Assembly (NCBI GenBank): GCA_041392855.1
Contig: JAWKLD010000001.1
Coordinates: forward strand, 253,501-317,500
Source: Flavipsychrobacter sp.
GTDB lineage: Bacteria; Bacteroidota; Bacteroidia; Chitinophagales; Chitinophagaceae
Direction of reading: 5' to 3'
DNA: 64,000 nt
Of this stretch, positions 44,245 to 52,782 are shown piece by piece (the first letter of the stretch is position 1; each line of letters begins with the position of its first letter). Below the pieces are notes generated by a model, which saw only the letters and a list, made by a program, of their open reading frames with translations, was not told where the DNA came from and ran no database searches. A program made the translations under genes and the position numbers.

Positions 44245-44278
44245 ACCTATATATAGCTCTTCTCGTCTATATATAGGT
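44245..44278. repeat. perfect 12-bp inverted repeat made of two CTATATATAG palindromes
   Basis: ACCTATATATAG (44245-44256) and CTATATATAGGT (44267-44278) form an inverted repeat with a 10-base loop. Each arm contains the palindrome CTATATATAG, and the two copies start exactly 20 bases apart. No T run follows, so it does not look like a terminator. It lies 95 bases before the gene at 44374, inside the longest gene-free gap (44124-44373); nothing else stands out in that gap. Confidence 0.6.
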
Positions 44279-44373
44279 AAAGAGGGTTTACCGTGTTTTC
44301 ACCTATTGTAGTAGGCAAAAAATATGCTTAACTTTCATAATGTAATTAGTTCTTAACTTAAATCAGAGTACCT

Positions 44374-44841
44374 ATGATATTTTCACGAACTTATCAGTAC
44401 AACTCTTCTATGCGGATAGAAGACATTAAAAACCGATTGCTAGGTAAACATGTAAAAGTGCATAACCTAGATTTTGAAGTATCGGAGAACGACAAAGTTT
44501 TAAAGATCATTCCTCATGCAGAGAGTGTTACTGATATCAAGACTTTGCCAATTACTCACGTTAGGTTTAAAGGAGAGGGAGGCAAAACCAAAATTGTAGT
44601 AAAGTCTAAAATGCGCAAAATAGACTCTGGAGGGCCTACATTAATAATGATTTTCTGTTTATTCTTAATTGTAGCAGCCGCAATAGCTTTTTTTGCTAAT
44701 CCTCAAGGCAACATCACAATTGCATATACACTAGGTGGTATTGGAGTAGCAGTTTTTGCTCTTTTTTGGTTAAGAATGGAAAGAGGATATTTTGACTATG
44801 TAAGAAAGATCAGAGATTTTATAAAAACGCAAAGTGCATAA
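44374..44841 (+). CDS. small membrane protein of unknown function, 155 aa
   Basis: The first 90 residues are a soluble, charged domain with beta-like pattern (VHNLDFEVSENDKVLKIIPHAESVTDIKTLPITHVRFKGEGGKTKIVVKSKMRKID). Two membrane helices follow (about 92-112 and 118-138) and a basic tail ends the protein. The ATG at 44374 is close to an alternative at 44410 (MRIEDIK), which may be the true start. I recognise no family. It is monocistronic, ending at a strong bidirectional terminator, with a double palindrome upstream. Confidence 0.65.
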   Translation: MIFSRTYQYNSSMRIEDIKNRLLGKHVKVHNLDFEVSENDKVLKIIPHAESVTDIKTLPITHVRFKGEGGKTKIVVKSKMRKIDSGGPTLIMIFCLFLIVAAAIAFFANPQGNITIAYTLGGIGVAVFALFWLRMERGYFDYVRKIRDFIKTQSA

Positions 44842-44866
44842 CGGAGAGAAATGTATATAAAACAAT

Positions 44867-44902
44867 AAAAAAGCACATAGATTTATTCACTATGTGCTTT
44901 TT
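44867..44902. terminator. bidirectional terminator between convergent genes
   Basis: A perfect 13-bp stem (AAAAAGCACATAG/CTATGTGCTTTTT) with a 9-base loop; T runs occur in both directions. Confidence 0.88.
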
Positions 44903-44922
44903 CATTTATGCGAAGTATTGTC

Positions 44923-45441
44923 TTATTGAATGTATTGTTTTAAGGAGTCAATAGGGGTGTCTCCATTAAATATCCTGATCAGTTTTCTGTTCTTATCGTA
45001 TATGTTTATTTGTGGTAAAGACTGATACCGGAATGTCTGATTTACAAAATCAGCGCTATCGACACCTACCTTCAAACTAGGGTATTGAGGGTATTTTGTT
45101 GTATTCTTAAAAAAGTCCATGTATGACGCCACATCTTTGGATGCCATTAATAAAACATGACTTTTATCGATCAGGTGTATATTTTTTTCTAGCGTAAAAG
45201 TTTCTTCATGGCAATGTTCACAGGTCGGATTAAAAAGCATCACAATTAGGTTGTATTTATTCTTTAGTTTCTTAGTGGTATAGACCTTGCCGTCTTGTGT
45301 TACCATACGAATTGGTGGCATTGGAGCTCCAATTTCTTTATAATTGACTTTTTTTTCAGATTTTTCCTCTTCCTTCTTTTGACCAAATGATGTGGTAACT
45401 GTGCATAGCATGCACGTAATGATTAGTAAATTGCGTAACAT
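44923..45441 (-). CDS. thioredoxin-like periplasmic redoxin (TlpA family)
   Basis: The 172-residue protein has a signal peptide (MLRNLLIITCMLCTVTTSFGQ) and a short Lys/Glu-rich linker before a TlpA/ResA-like fold: GAPMPPIRMVTQDGKVYTTKKLKNKYNLIVMLFNPTCEHCHEE. The active site is CEHC, and a cis-proline region follows (SLPQINIYDKNRKLI). It is probably a periplasmic thiol reductant or cytochrome c maturation factor, and may work with the DsbD-like protein elsewhere in the window, although they are not adjacent. Confidence 0.85.
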   Translation of the reverse strand: MLRNLLIITCMLCTVTTSFGQKKEEEKSEKKVNYKEIGAPMPPIRMVTQDGKVYTTKKLKNKYNLIVMLFNPTCEHCHEETFTLEKNIHLIDKSHVLLMASKDVASYMDFFKNTTKYPQYPSLKVGVDSADFVNQTFRYQSLPQINIYDKNRKLIRIFNGDTPIDSLKQYIQ

Positions 45442-45485
45442 AGGAACGAATTTAGGTATTTACCTGTGAATATATTGCTAATATT

Positions 45486-46757
45486 ATGACACCAGTTTCA
45501 AATATTCCGTTGGCAGAACGTATGCGCCCGCTTTCATTAGAAGATTTTATAGGGCAAGAGCACCTAGTTGGTGAAGGGAAGGTTTTAGAGCAGATGATAA
45601 AAGCGGGTAAACCTGCTTCAATTATTTTTTGGGGACCTCCAGGTGTAGGCAAAACAACCTTAGCACAAATTATAGCCAATGCTATGGAGTTGCAGTATTT
45701 TACTTTGAGTGCTATAGATAGCGGTGTAAAAGAAGTAAGGGCTGTTATTGAAACTTCAAAAAAGGTAGGTCATGCTCTATTGTTTATTGATGAGATCCAT
45801 AGGTTCAATAAAGCACAACAGGATAGCTTGCTCGGAGCTGTAGAGAAAGGAATAATAACTCTAATAGGCGCTACAACTGAAAATCCGTCTTTTGAGGTCA
45901 TCAGTGCATTGTTGAGTCGCTGTCAGGTTTATACCTTAAAAGCATTGACAGAAGAGCACCTGAAAAAGCTTGTGCTACAAGCTATGGAAAAAGATACATG
46001 GTTACAGGAGCAAAATGTACAAATAGAAGAGTGGGAAGCGTTGATACAATTAAGTGGAGGAGATGCAAGAAGATTATTAAACCTTTTAGAGCTTATTGTT
46101 ACTTCTTTGCCAAAAGGAGTAACAAGCATAACAAATGAGAAGGTGCAAAATATAGTGCAAAGTAAAATGGCACTATATGATAAAACAGGAGAACAACATT
46201 ATGATATCATATCTGCATTTATTAAATCAGTAAGAGGTAGCGACCCTAATGCCGCTGTATATTGGCTGGCACGTATGATAGAAGGAGGGGAGGATCCTAA
46301 GTTTATAGCGAGAAGGTTAGTGATATTGGCTAGTGAAGATATAGGTAATGCCAACCCCAATGCATTACTATTGGCTACAAATTGTTTTCAGGCTGTGGAG
46401 ATGATAGGCTATCCTGAGTGTAGAATTATATTGTCGCAAACAACAACTTATCTTGCTACCTCGCCAAAGAGCAATGCAGCATATATGGCCATAAATAATG
46501 CTCAAAAACTAGTTCGGAAAACAGGAGATCTTTCCGTGCCGCTATCCATACGTAATGCACCTACAGGGCTAATGAAAGATATGGATTATGGTAAAGGTTA
46601 CCAGTATGCGCACGACTACGACGGGAACTTTGTTGCACATGAATTTTTGCCCGATAAAATAGCAGGTACGAAGCTTTATGACCCAGGTAATAATGCTGCA
46701 GAAAATAGGCAAAGAGAGTTCTTAAAGCATAACTGGAAAGAGAAATACAGATACTAG
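45486..46757 (+). CDS. rarA: replication-associated recombination protein A (RarA/MgsA)
   Basis: RarA is an AAA+ ATPase that acts at stalled replication forks. The 423-residue protein has the family start LAERMRPLSLEDFIGQEHLVGEG, Walker A GPPGVGKT (50-57), Walker B LLFIDEIHRFNKAQQD, sensor 1 IGATTENPSFEV, and the tetramerisation part KSVRGSDPNAAVYWLARMIEGGEDPKFIARRLVILASEDIGNANP. The gene ends one base before the convergent DUF2007 gene, with no terminator visible between them. Confidence 0.95.
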   Translation: MTPVSNIPLAERMRPLSLEDFIGQEHLVGEGKVLEQMIKAGKPASIIFWGPPGVGKTTLAQIIANAMELQYFTLSAIDSGVKEVRAVIETSKKVGHALLFIDEIHRFNKAQQDSLLGAVEKGIITLIGATTENPSFEVISALLSRCQVYTLKALTEEHLKKLVLQAMEKDTWLQEQNVQIEEWEALIQLSGGDARRLLNLLELIVTSLPKGVTSITNEKVQNIVQSKMALYDKTGEQHYDIISAFIKSVRGSDPNAAVYWLARMIEGGEDPKFIARRLVILASEDIGNANPNALLLATNCFQAVEMIGYPECRIILSQTTTYLATSPKSNAAYMAINNAQKLVRKTGDLSVPLSIRNAPTGLMKDMDYGKGYQYAHDYDGNFVAHEFLPDKIAGTKLYDPGNNAAENRQREFLKHNWKEKYRY

Positions 46758-46758
46758 G

Positions 46759-47142
46759 CTAACGAGTAGTTTGGTACTTGAATATGAGGAAGAGAACAAC
46801 TGCAGCAATAGGTATCAAAAAAAAGATAGCTCGAATAGCTATAGTTTGACTACCTATCAAAGGAAGGTTTTTACTCATACCATCAAACCATTTCCAAAAG
46901 GGTGGTAGTTCAAAGTAGTTCTCAAAAACATAACCAGCTTCAGTCATTATTTCCTTAGCTCTAGCAAAATCTTCACGAGGTACTTGAAGTTTAATGCCTC
47001 CTACGGCATGTTCATATACGCGAGCCATAGTCATTGTGTGCTCATCTTTAAGAAAACAAGTAATGCCTTGATGCTCTAGATTTACCTTGTAGGGGGCAGC
47101 CTCAAATGAGCTGGAGAATGTGGCCAATGTGACGAATTCCAT
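46759..47142 (-). CDS. DUF2007 domain protein with C-terminal membrane helix
   Basis: The 127-residue protein carries a DUF2007 (putative signal-transducing) domain in residues 1-75: MEFVTLATFSSSFEAAPYKVNLEHQGITCFLKDEHT... GGIKLQVPREDFARAKEIM. A single membrane helix follows near the C-terminus (RAIFFLIPIAAVVLFLIF). The function of the family is unknown. It is the last gene of an operon with an HD-domain phosphohydrolase and YitT, nine bases after the latter. Confidence 0.85.
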   Translation of the reverse strand: MEFVTLATFSSSFEAAPYKVNLEHQGITCFLKDEHTMTMARVYEHAVGGIKLQVPREDFARAKEIMTEAGYVFENYFELPPFWKWFDGMSKNLPLIGSQTIAIRAIFFLIPIAAVVLFLIFKYQTTR

Positions 47143-47151
47143 AACAATTGT

Positions 47152-48024
47152 TTAGTGACCTGCTTTGCGTTTTAAAACGCCCCCGGCTGTTTCCTTAATG
47201 GTGTGTGTAAAGACAAATGCTTTTGAGTCAATGTTGTGTACTACATTTTTTAGTTTTCTTACTTCCAAACGAGTGATGACAGTGAATACAATATCGCAAT
47301 CGTTACTTACATCAAAACTCTCCTTCATAAAACCACGTTCACCTTTGTAAACAGTGATGCCTCTGCCTAGCTTTAATACAAGGCTTTCTTTTATCTCCTC
47401 ACTTTTACCTGATATGATTGTTACACCAGTATATGCTTCCATACCTTCTATCACATAGTCTATCGTGCGCATGGCAATGTAGTAGGTAAGCATGGCATAT
47501 AGTGCCGTTTCCCAGTCGAAGTAATAGGCTGCTAAGCAGAAAAGCACGACGTTCATCGCCAATATAACTTCTGTAATAGTAAAGCTTGTCTTTTTTAGTG
47601 TATATAGTGCCAGTACTTCTATTCCGTCAATGGCACAACCTCCGCGCATCGCTAAGCCAATCCCTAGCCCGAGGAAGAAGCCTCCAAACATGGTGTTTAG
47701 TAACTTGTCACTTGTAACTACTTCAAAAGGCACAAATTGCATTACCAGTGCTAGTCCTACAACAGCAATAGTGGTTTTTATAGCAAAGCCTTTTCCTATT
47801 TGGTAGGCGCCAATGATAATGAATGGTGCGTTGGTAATTATAAGCATCAGCCCTAGGTTCCAATGAAAGACCTCATGCATAAAAAGTGAAATACCTGTTA
47901 CGCCACCATCAATAAAGTGGTTGGGTACAAGGAAACTCTTCATCGCAAATGCACTGAAGAGAATACCTAACCCTATATATAAGGTGTCTGATAAAATATA
48001 GCTGGCACTGAGCTTCTTTTCCAT
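47152..48024 (-). CDS. YitT family membrane protein (DUF2179)
   Basis: The 290-residue protein has five to six membrane helices (PNHFIDGGVTGISLFMHEVF; MFGGFFLGLGIGLAMRGGCAIDGIEVLALY) and a C-terminal DUF2179 cytoplasmic domain (GRGITVYKGERGFMKESFDVSNDCDIVFTVITRLEVRKLKNVVHNIDSKAFVFTHTIKETAGG). YitT proteins are widely distributed and of unknown function; a transport role is plausible. It lies seven bases after the HD gene and nine before DUF2007 in one transcript. Confidence 0.92.
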   Translation of the reverse strand: MEKKLSASYILSDTLYIGLGILFSAFAMKSFLVPNHFIDGGVTGISLFMHEVFHWNLGLMLIITNAPFIIIGAYQIGKGFAIKTTIAVVGLALVMQFVPFEVVTSDKLLNTMFGGFFLGLGIGLAMRGGCAIDGIEVLALYTLKKTSFTITEVILAMNVVLFCLAAYYFDWETALYAMLTYYIAMRTIDYVIEGMEAYTGVTIISGKSEEIKESLVLKLGRGITVYKGERGFMKESFDVSNDCDIVFTVITRLEVRKLKNVVHNIDSKAFVFTHTIKETAGGVLKRKAGH

Positions 48025-48031
48025 ACTTATA

Positions 48032-48613
48032 TTAATCTGTGATCTTAGATTTTACTAATTCTAAATGTTTGTCTTTTTTCTCTTGTCTTAAAGTGATAGC
48101 CGTTTGAGTAAAATAGTGGTGAGCCTCTAAAAATTTTACTTGAAGCTTGTTCCACTCATTTTCTGTACTTAGTATACCATATACACAAAGTTCGGCAAAC
48201 AGCTTGTCGCCTATTGCAAAGAAATCTTCTCTGCCTAAATAGTCCAAATCTGCATCACAAATAATTTCTTCTAAATGGTTATGAGGTTTTTGAGGCACTT
48301 TGGTTGCCATTATCATACCGCATATTTTATCTATTTGCTTATCGGAATAGCCATATAGTGGCAAATATTGCTTAGCTATTCTGCAGGAAAGTTGTTCGTG
48401 GTCTTTGGCATTTTCAAGAAATCCGGAATCATGAAATAGGGCAGCTGTGAGTAAGAGTTTTAGGTCTTCTCCTTTTACGTTTTCGTGCTTGGCCAGTAGT
48501 TTGCATGCGTCTACAACATCTTTTACATGTTCTACGCTATGGTAAGATAGGTGCTTAGGCAGCTCTTTGCGGAGCTTGCCCAATATGAACTTCTTAACTT
48601 CTGCATATTTCAT
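48032..48613 (-). CDS. HD-domain metal-dependent phosphohydrolase
   Basis: The 193-residue protein has the HD-domain ligand set: His25 and His28 region (HLSYHSVEHVKDVV), the paired His-Asp of ALFHDSGFLE, and a distal Asp (EIICDADLDYLGREDF). HD proteins hydrolyse phosphate esters such as cyclic dinucleotides, nucleotides or (p)ppGpp; the substrate cannot be told. It is the first gene of the HD-YitT-DUF2007 operon and diverges from the adenylate cyclase gene, sharing a 60-base upstream region. Confidence 0.88.
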   Translation of the reverse strand: MKYAEVKKFILGKLRKELPKHLSYHSVEHVKDVVDACKLLAKHENVKGEDLKLLLTAALFHDSGFLENAKDHEQLSCRIAKQYLPLYGYSDKQIDKICGMIMATKVPQKPHNHLEEIICDADLDYLGREDFFAIGDKLFAELCVYGILSTENEWNKLQVKFLEAHHYFTQTAITLRQEKKDKHLELVKSKITD

Positions 48614-48695
48614 AGGCAGTATTATTTCGCTAATATATTAAAAACATTAGGCTTATGGTTTGCTTATAAAAATTTAAATGTCGAATTTGATACTT

Positions 48696-50681
48696 ATGAA
48701 ACGGTTTTTTGTTGTCTTATCACTACTGTTTTGCTGTTTTTTCTTCGAAGCTAGTGCCGAACAAAATAAAGGTCGTGTATATGCAGACTCGGTTTTGAAT
48801 GAATTAGGCAAGGTGGAAGGAGATACATTAAAACTTCTGTTGTACGAGACCCTAGCAGGAGAGTTCAATGATTTGAATATGGACTCGGCACTGTTGTTTG
48901 GGCAACTGTATTTACAGCAAGCTCAGAAAATGAAATGGGTTGATTTTACTGCATATGCCTACCAGTCTATAGGATTTACTAATGCTTTGTTGACCATGTA
49001 TGATACCGCACTGGCTTACTACAACAAGGCGTATAAGATATATAAGCAAAAGGGAGATTCTTTAGGACTAGCAGACGTATATCTAAATATGTCAAGAACT
49101 TATGCAGCTGACAATCAATTATCCAAAGGGTTGCTTTATGCATTTAAAACACTGAGTATCTATGAGCAGTATGATGAGTTGGCACCTAACTTGATTAGTA
49201 TTTATACAGAGGTTGCAGATATGTATAGCGGTGCAGACGAGGAGGATAAAGCCATGATATACTATCGTAAGGCTCTTGTGCTAAGCGAAAAAGAGGCAGA
49301 TGATTATGAAGCTGCATATTTACTGTTAAGTCTAGGTAGCCAATATCTGAAATTAGAAAAAGTGGATTCTGCATTATACTATTCCGAAAAAGCCAAGTTG
49401 CTTTTTGAAAAGATAAATAATGATTTCAATCGTGCATATGCCTTAGATAATATTGCTGAGGTCTATTTGTTGAAGGGGATGTATAAGGAGGCGCTGGCAA
49501 ATTTTGAGGAATCTGGTGTCTTTTTTCGCTCCACTAATGATAGGGCAGTTATAGCGGTTAATTTATATAACATAGGTAAAGTGTATTTGCATGTAGCTGA
49601 AGATACAACGGGTTACCCTATTGATGCCAAAGTGTTTGCCAAGAATAGAAGAGGTAATTATACCGTTGCCATTAAAAAGCTAGAACAAGCCAAAGATATA
49701 TACACCAAAGAGTTGAATCGTACGTTGGAGCTTGTAGATATAAATAAACTGTTGTCGGTGGCTTATGAGGGGATCGGTATGCCAAGCAGGGCACTGTCTT
49801 TATATAAAGAGTACTTAGTGATAGATGACTCAATAAAAAAACAAAATGAAAGTAAAAAGGTAGCAGAGTTGGATGCTCAAAGAAAATTGTCTTTAAAAGA
49901 TAAGGAGCTGGAGCTGCAACGTTTATTGATCGTTAAGAAGAGAAATGAAAGAGGTTTTCTAGTAGGTGGTATTCTATTGCTTCTGGGAGGATTACTGATA
50001 GTTTTTAAAAGCTACAGGGAAAGGGGGAAGATAAATAAGCAGTTAGCAATAGAAAAGAACAAGTCAGAAGAATTGTTATTGAACATATTGCCTGAGGAAG
50101 TAGCTAGCGAGTTGAAAGAGAAGGGGAGTGCTGACGCAATGTATTTTGATGAGGTTACCGTTCTGTTTACAGACTTTGTGAATTTTACAGAGGCGGGTGA
50201 GCGCATGACCTCTCAAGAACTTGTAGATGAGTTGCATGCTTGCTTTAAAGCTTTTGACGAAATAGCCGAAAAATATGACATCGAAAAAATAAAGACAATA
50301 GGAGATGCTTATTTGGCTGTTTGTGGTTTGCCCACAGCTAATAAGTTACATGCAGAAAATATTGTTAAAACAGCTCAGGAGATAAGGGACTTTATGTTAA
50401 AAAGAAGAAGTGAGATAGGCAACAAGACCTTTGAGATTAGAATAGGAGTGCACACAGGTGAAGTAGTAGCAGGTATAGTAGGGGTGAAGAAGTTTGCCTA
50501 TGATATATGGGGGGATACGGTTAACACTGCTGCAAGGATGGAGCATTACAGTGAGCCAGGTAAGATAAATATCTCTCAATCTACCTACGAGTTGGTTAGA
50601 GATAAGTTTGCCTGTTTATATAGAGGAGAGTTGGAAGCAAAGCACAAGGGCAAGTTGAAGATGTACTTTGTCAAAGACTAA
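48696..50681 (+). CDS. TPR-linked class III adenylate cyclase
   Basis: From ATG 48696 (a longer ATG exists at 48678) the 661-residue protein has a signal peptide, five to six TPRs (about 50-390), one membrane helix (about 420-440) and a cytoplasmic class III cyclase domain. Metal-binding aspartates are in FTDFVNFT and IGDAYLA; the adenine-choosing pair is Lys (EKIKTIGD) and Asp (YDIWGD), and the transition-state Asn/Arg are in VNTAARM. It should make cAMP in response to an extracytoplasmic signal sensed by the TPRs. It converges on the methyltransferase gene and overlaps it by four bases. Confidence 0.92.
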   Translation: MKRFFVVLSLLFCCFFFEASAEQNKGRVYADSVLNELGKVEGDTLKLLLYETLAGEFNDLNMDSALLFGQLYLQQAQKMKWVDFTAYAYQSIGFTNALLTMYDTALAYYNKAYKIYKQKGDSLGLADVYLNMSRTYAADNQLSKGLLYAFKTLSIYEQYDELAPNLISIYTEVADMYSGADEEDKAMIYYRKALVLSEKEADDYEAAYLLLSLGSQYLKLEKVDSALYYSEKAKLLFEKINNDFNRAYALDNIAEVYLLKGMYKEALANFEESGVFFRSTNDRAVIAVNLYNIGKVYLHVAEDTTGYPIDAKVFAKNRRGNYTVAIKKLEQAKDIYTKELNRTLELVDINKLLSVAYEGIGMPSRALSLYKEYLVIDDSIKKQNESKKVAELDAQRKLSLKDKELELQRLLIVKKRNERGFLVGGILLLLGGLLIVFKSYRERGKINKQLAIEKNKSEELLLNILPEEVASELKEKGSADAMYFDEVTVLFTDFVNFTEAGERMTSQELVDELHACFKAFDEIAEKYDIEKIKTIGDAYLAVCGLPTANKLHAENIVKTAQEIRDFMLKRRSEIGNKTFEIRIGVHTGEVVAGIVGVKKFAYDIWGDTVNTAARMEHYSEPGKINISQSTYELVRDKFACLYRGELEAKHKGKLKMYFVKD

Positions 50682-51598
50682 TTCCGTGACACTGCAACAA
50701 TTTGGTCTGCCCAAAGATTGCCTAGTTTATGAGCTACCATCCAATTTTCTACCTTTCTAAGTTTTTTTACTGTTTCTGGTTTTAAAACAACATCAGTTTG
50801 ATATGGAGGGGCTATAGCGATTAATGGTAGATATTCTGTCTTGTCAAATATGGGGTCTAAGAGCCTCTTAAGGTCCTTTTTGCTTCTTAGGTGCATAGAA
50901 GCTCCATGAATGTTGGGAATCGTCTTTTTTAGCCTTAGCAGGCTTCTTTTAAACCGTCCTTTCCACAAGCAAGCAATGGTTTCTGCCAAGCAAAATGTGT
51001 TTAGGTGAGCAGTAATTATTACACCCCCAGGTCGTAGCATCGACTGGAGTACTTTAAAGGACTTGCCGAACTGTTCATCGTTAATGTAGCTAAAGCCACC
51101 TGTTATGGAGTAAATAATATCAAAGCGCTCCCCGTTCAGTGATTCGGGTGTAAGGTCTTGGGTCATCCCTTGGTAAAGCTTCAAACTCCCGTTGTCAATA
51201 GCAGATGAGTAAGTTTCTGCTGCTTTATTGAGCATACCAGCAGAGCCGTCAATGCCTGTTACCTTGCCTTTTGAAAGTAGAAAAGGAAAGTCATTACCAG
51301 TGCCACAGTTTACGTCTAATATATTTAAGTTGCCACCTAGGTGGGGGAGTATGCTATGCTCCATATAGTCGTACAGCACTTGTTTATGTAAATAATATAG
51401 GGTGTCTTTCTGGAGCAGGGTAGCATATTTTAGCGCATACTTGTCCCAGCCGTTATCATATTGAAAGTCAGCTATATATTCAAATGGCTTAAAAAGAGGC
51501 ATAAATTGAAAAGTACTAATGTTTTGCCATAAAAAAACTGTTGCAAGAGTGTCTTTTGTTCTAAAATGCTGTTTTGAGTGACTATTTTTGGGTTTCAT
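50678..51598 (-). CDS. class I SAM-dependent methyltransferase
   Basis: The 306-residue protein has the SAM-binding motif I NILDVNCGTGNDFPFLLSKG, motif II VTGIDGSAGMLNKA, and the post-motif FDIIYSITGGFSYIND followed by LRPGGVIITAHLN. The start is uncertain: ATG 51598 gives an extra, non-conserved 32 residues, while ATG 51502 (MPLFKPFEYIADFQYD) gives 274 and fits family starts better. The substrate is unknown. It lies directly upstream of, and divergent from, the ribosomal operon promoter. Confidence 0.85.
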   Translation of the reverse strand: MKPKNSHSKQHFRTKDTLATVFLWQNISTFQFMPLFKPFEYIADFQYDNGWDKYALKYATLLQKDTLYYLHKQVLYDYMEHSILPHLGGNLNILDVNCGTGNDFPFLLSKGKVTGIDGSAGMLNKAAETYSSAIDNGSLKLYQGMTQDLTPESLNGERFDIIYSITGGFSYINDEQFGKSFKVLQSMLRPGGVIITAHLNTFCLAETIACLWKGRFKRSLLRLKKTIPNIHGASMHLRSKKDLKRLLDPIFDKTEYLPLIAIAPPYQTDVVLKPETVKKLRKVENWMVAHKLGNLWADQIVAVSRN

Positions 51599-51694
51599 TG
51601 TTAGAAAATACCCGCCTTAATAGTTCGGCAATTTGAAGCTTAAACCCCTGAAAACACTAGGTTTTCAAAAAAAATAAAAAATATTTTCAAATTG

Positions 51695-51726
51695 TTTGTC
51701 GAATTGAAATATTGCCACTACCTTTG
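51695..51726 (+). promoter_or_regulatory. main promoter of the S10-spc ribosomal operon
   Basis: TTTG (51695-51698), 20 bases, then TACCTTTG (51719-51726): an exact fit to the Bacteroidota -33/-7 consensus. Transcription should begin around 51733, giving a leader of about 30 bases before rpsJ. Confidence 0.85.
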
Positions 51727-51764
51727 CAGTCCCAAATTTTTAGGGATAGAAGTTATTTATAAGT

Positions 51765-52070
51765 ATGTCACAGCGTATCAGAATTAAGCTTAAGTCTTAC
51801 GACCACAACTTGGTAGATAAGTCTGCAGAGAAAATAGTAAAGACTGTACGTAACACAGGAGCAGTAGTAACTGGTCCTATTCCGTTACCAACAGAAAAGA
51901 AGATCTTCACTGTATTGCGCTCACCGCACGTTAATAAGAAAGCACGTGAGCAGTTCCAATTGTCAACGCACAAGCGTCTTTTGGATATTTATACATCTTC
52001 TTCTCGTACAGTAGATGCACTTTCTAAGCTTGACTTGCCGAGTGGTGTTGAAGTAGAGATAAAGGCGTAA
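51765..52070 (+). CDS. rpsJ: 30S ribosomal protein S10
   Basis: The 101-residue protein starts MSQRIRIKLKSYDHNLVDKSAEKIVKTVRNTGA and ends KLDLPSGVEVEIKA, as expected for S10 of the small subunit head, also the NusE antitermination factor. It is the first gene of the operon here, behind its own promoter; rpsL, rpsG and fusA (or tuf) are not upstream, unlike in many relatives. An 86-base gap with an inverted repeat follows. Confidence 0.98.
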   Translation: MSQRIRIKLKSYDHNLVDKSAEKIVKTVRNTGAVVTGPIPLPTEKKIFTVLRSPHVNKKAREQFQLSTHKRLLDIYTSSSRTVDALSKLDLPSGVEVEIKA

Positions 52071-52101
52071 GTTAATTTGGTTCTTTAAAATTAGAAAAAC
52101 G

Positions 52102-52142
52102 GCTAATCCCGCACTTTTAAAATAAGGTTTCGGGCGCTTAGC
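52102..52142 (+). other. inverted repeat in the rpsJ-rplC gap
   Basis: GCTAA-t-CCCG (52102-52111) can pair with CGGG-cgc-TTAGC (52131-52142) around a 19-base loop. A regulatory leader structure for rplC is possible; no T run follows, so it is not a terminator. Confidence 0.35.
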
Positions 52143-52156
52143 TTAAATATATAACG

Positions 52157-52780
52157 ATGAAAGGTATTATTGGTAAAAAAATCGGCATGACTAGCGTGTT
52201 TGATGCAAATGGCAAGCAAATAGCTTGTACTATCATCGAGGCAGGTCCATGTGTCGTTACTCAAAAGAAAACCGTAGATACCGACGGTTATAGTGCACTT
52301 CAGATTGCTTTTGGCGAAGCGAAAGAGAAAAACACGCCTAAAGCACTTCTAAATCATTTTGCGAAAGCAAATACATCTCCCAAATCTATAGTTAAGGAAA
52401 TCCGCAATTGCTCTATTGAAAGAGAAGTTGGCGACGAAATTACATGCGAAATCTTCGAAGAAGGTGAGCTTGTTAATGTTGTTGGTACTTCTAAGGGTAA
52501 GGGTTTTCAAGGTGTTGTAAAGCGTCATGGCTTTGCCGGTGTTGGTGAATCTTCACACGGCCAGCATGACCGTTCTCGTGCGCCAGGTTCTATAGGTGGT
52601 TCGTCTTACCCAAGCCGTGTATTCAAAGGTATGCGTATGGCAGGACGTATGGGTGGCGATCGCGTAAAAGTGAAAGCGCTTAAAGTAATGAAGGTATTCC
52701 CTGAAAAGAACTACATCCTAATTACGGGTTCGGTTCCAGGGCATAATGGTTCAATTGTTTTAATTCAGAATAAGTTTTAG
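52157..52780 (+). CDS. rplC: 50S ribosomal protein L3
   Basis: L3 starts assembly of the large subunit and lies near the peptidyl transferase centre. The 207-residue protein begins MKGIIGKKIGMTSVFD and contains the Gln-bearing loop KRHGFAGVGESSHGQHDRSRAPGSIGGSSYPSRVFKGMRMAGRMGGDRV. The spacing to rplD is two bases, so the genes are coupled. Confidence 0.98.
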   Translation: MKGIIGKKIGMTSVFDANGKQIACTIIEAGPCVVTQKKTVDTDGYSALQIAFGEAKEKNTPKALLNHFAKANTSPKSIVKEIRNCSIEREVGDEITCEIFEEGELVNVVGTSKGKGFQGVVKRHGFAGVGESSHGQHDRSRAPGSIGGSSYPSRVFKGMRMAGRMGGDRVKVKALKVMKVFPEKNYILITGSVPGHNGSIVLIQNKF

Positions 52781-52782
52781 TC

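Noticed and set aside
51649..51667. Terminator at TGAAAAC-ACTAG-GTTTTCA upstream of rpsJ
   Set aside because: The stem is short and AT-rich and is followed by an A run on the plus strand; no gene reads into it from the left on that strand, and for the minus strand it lies upstream of the methyltransferase.
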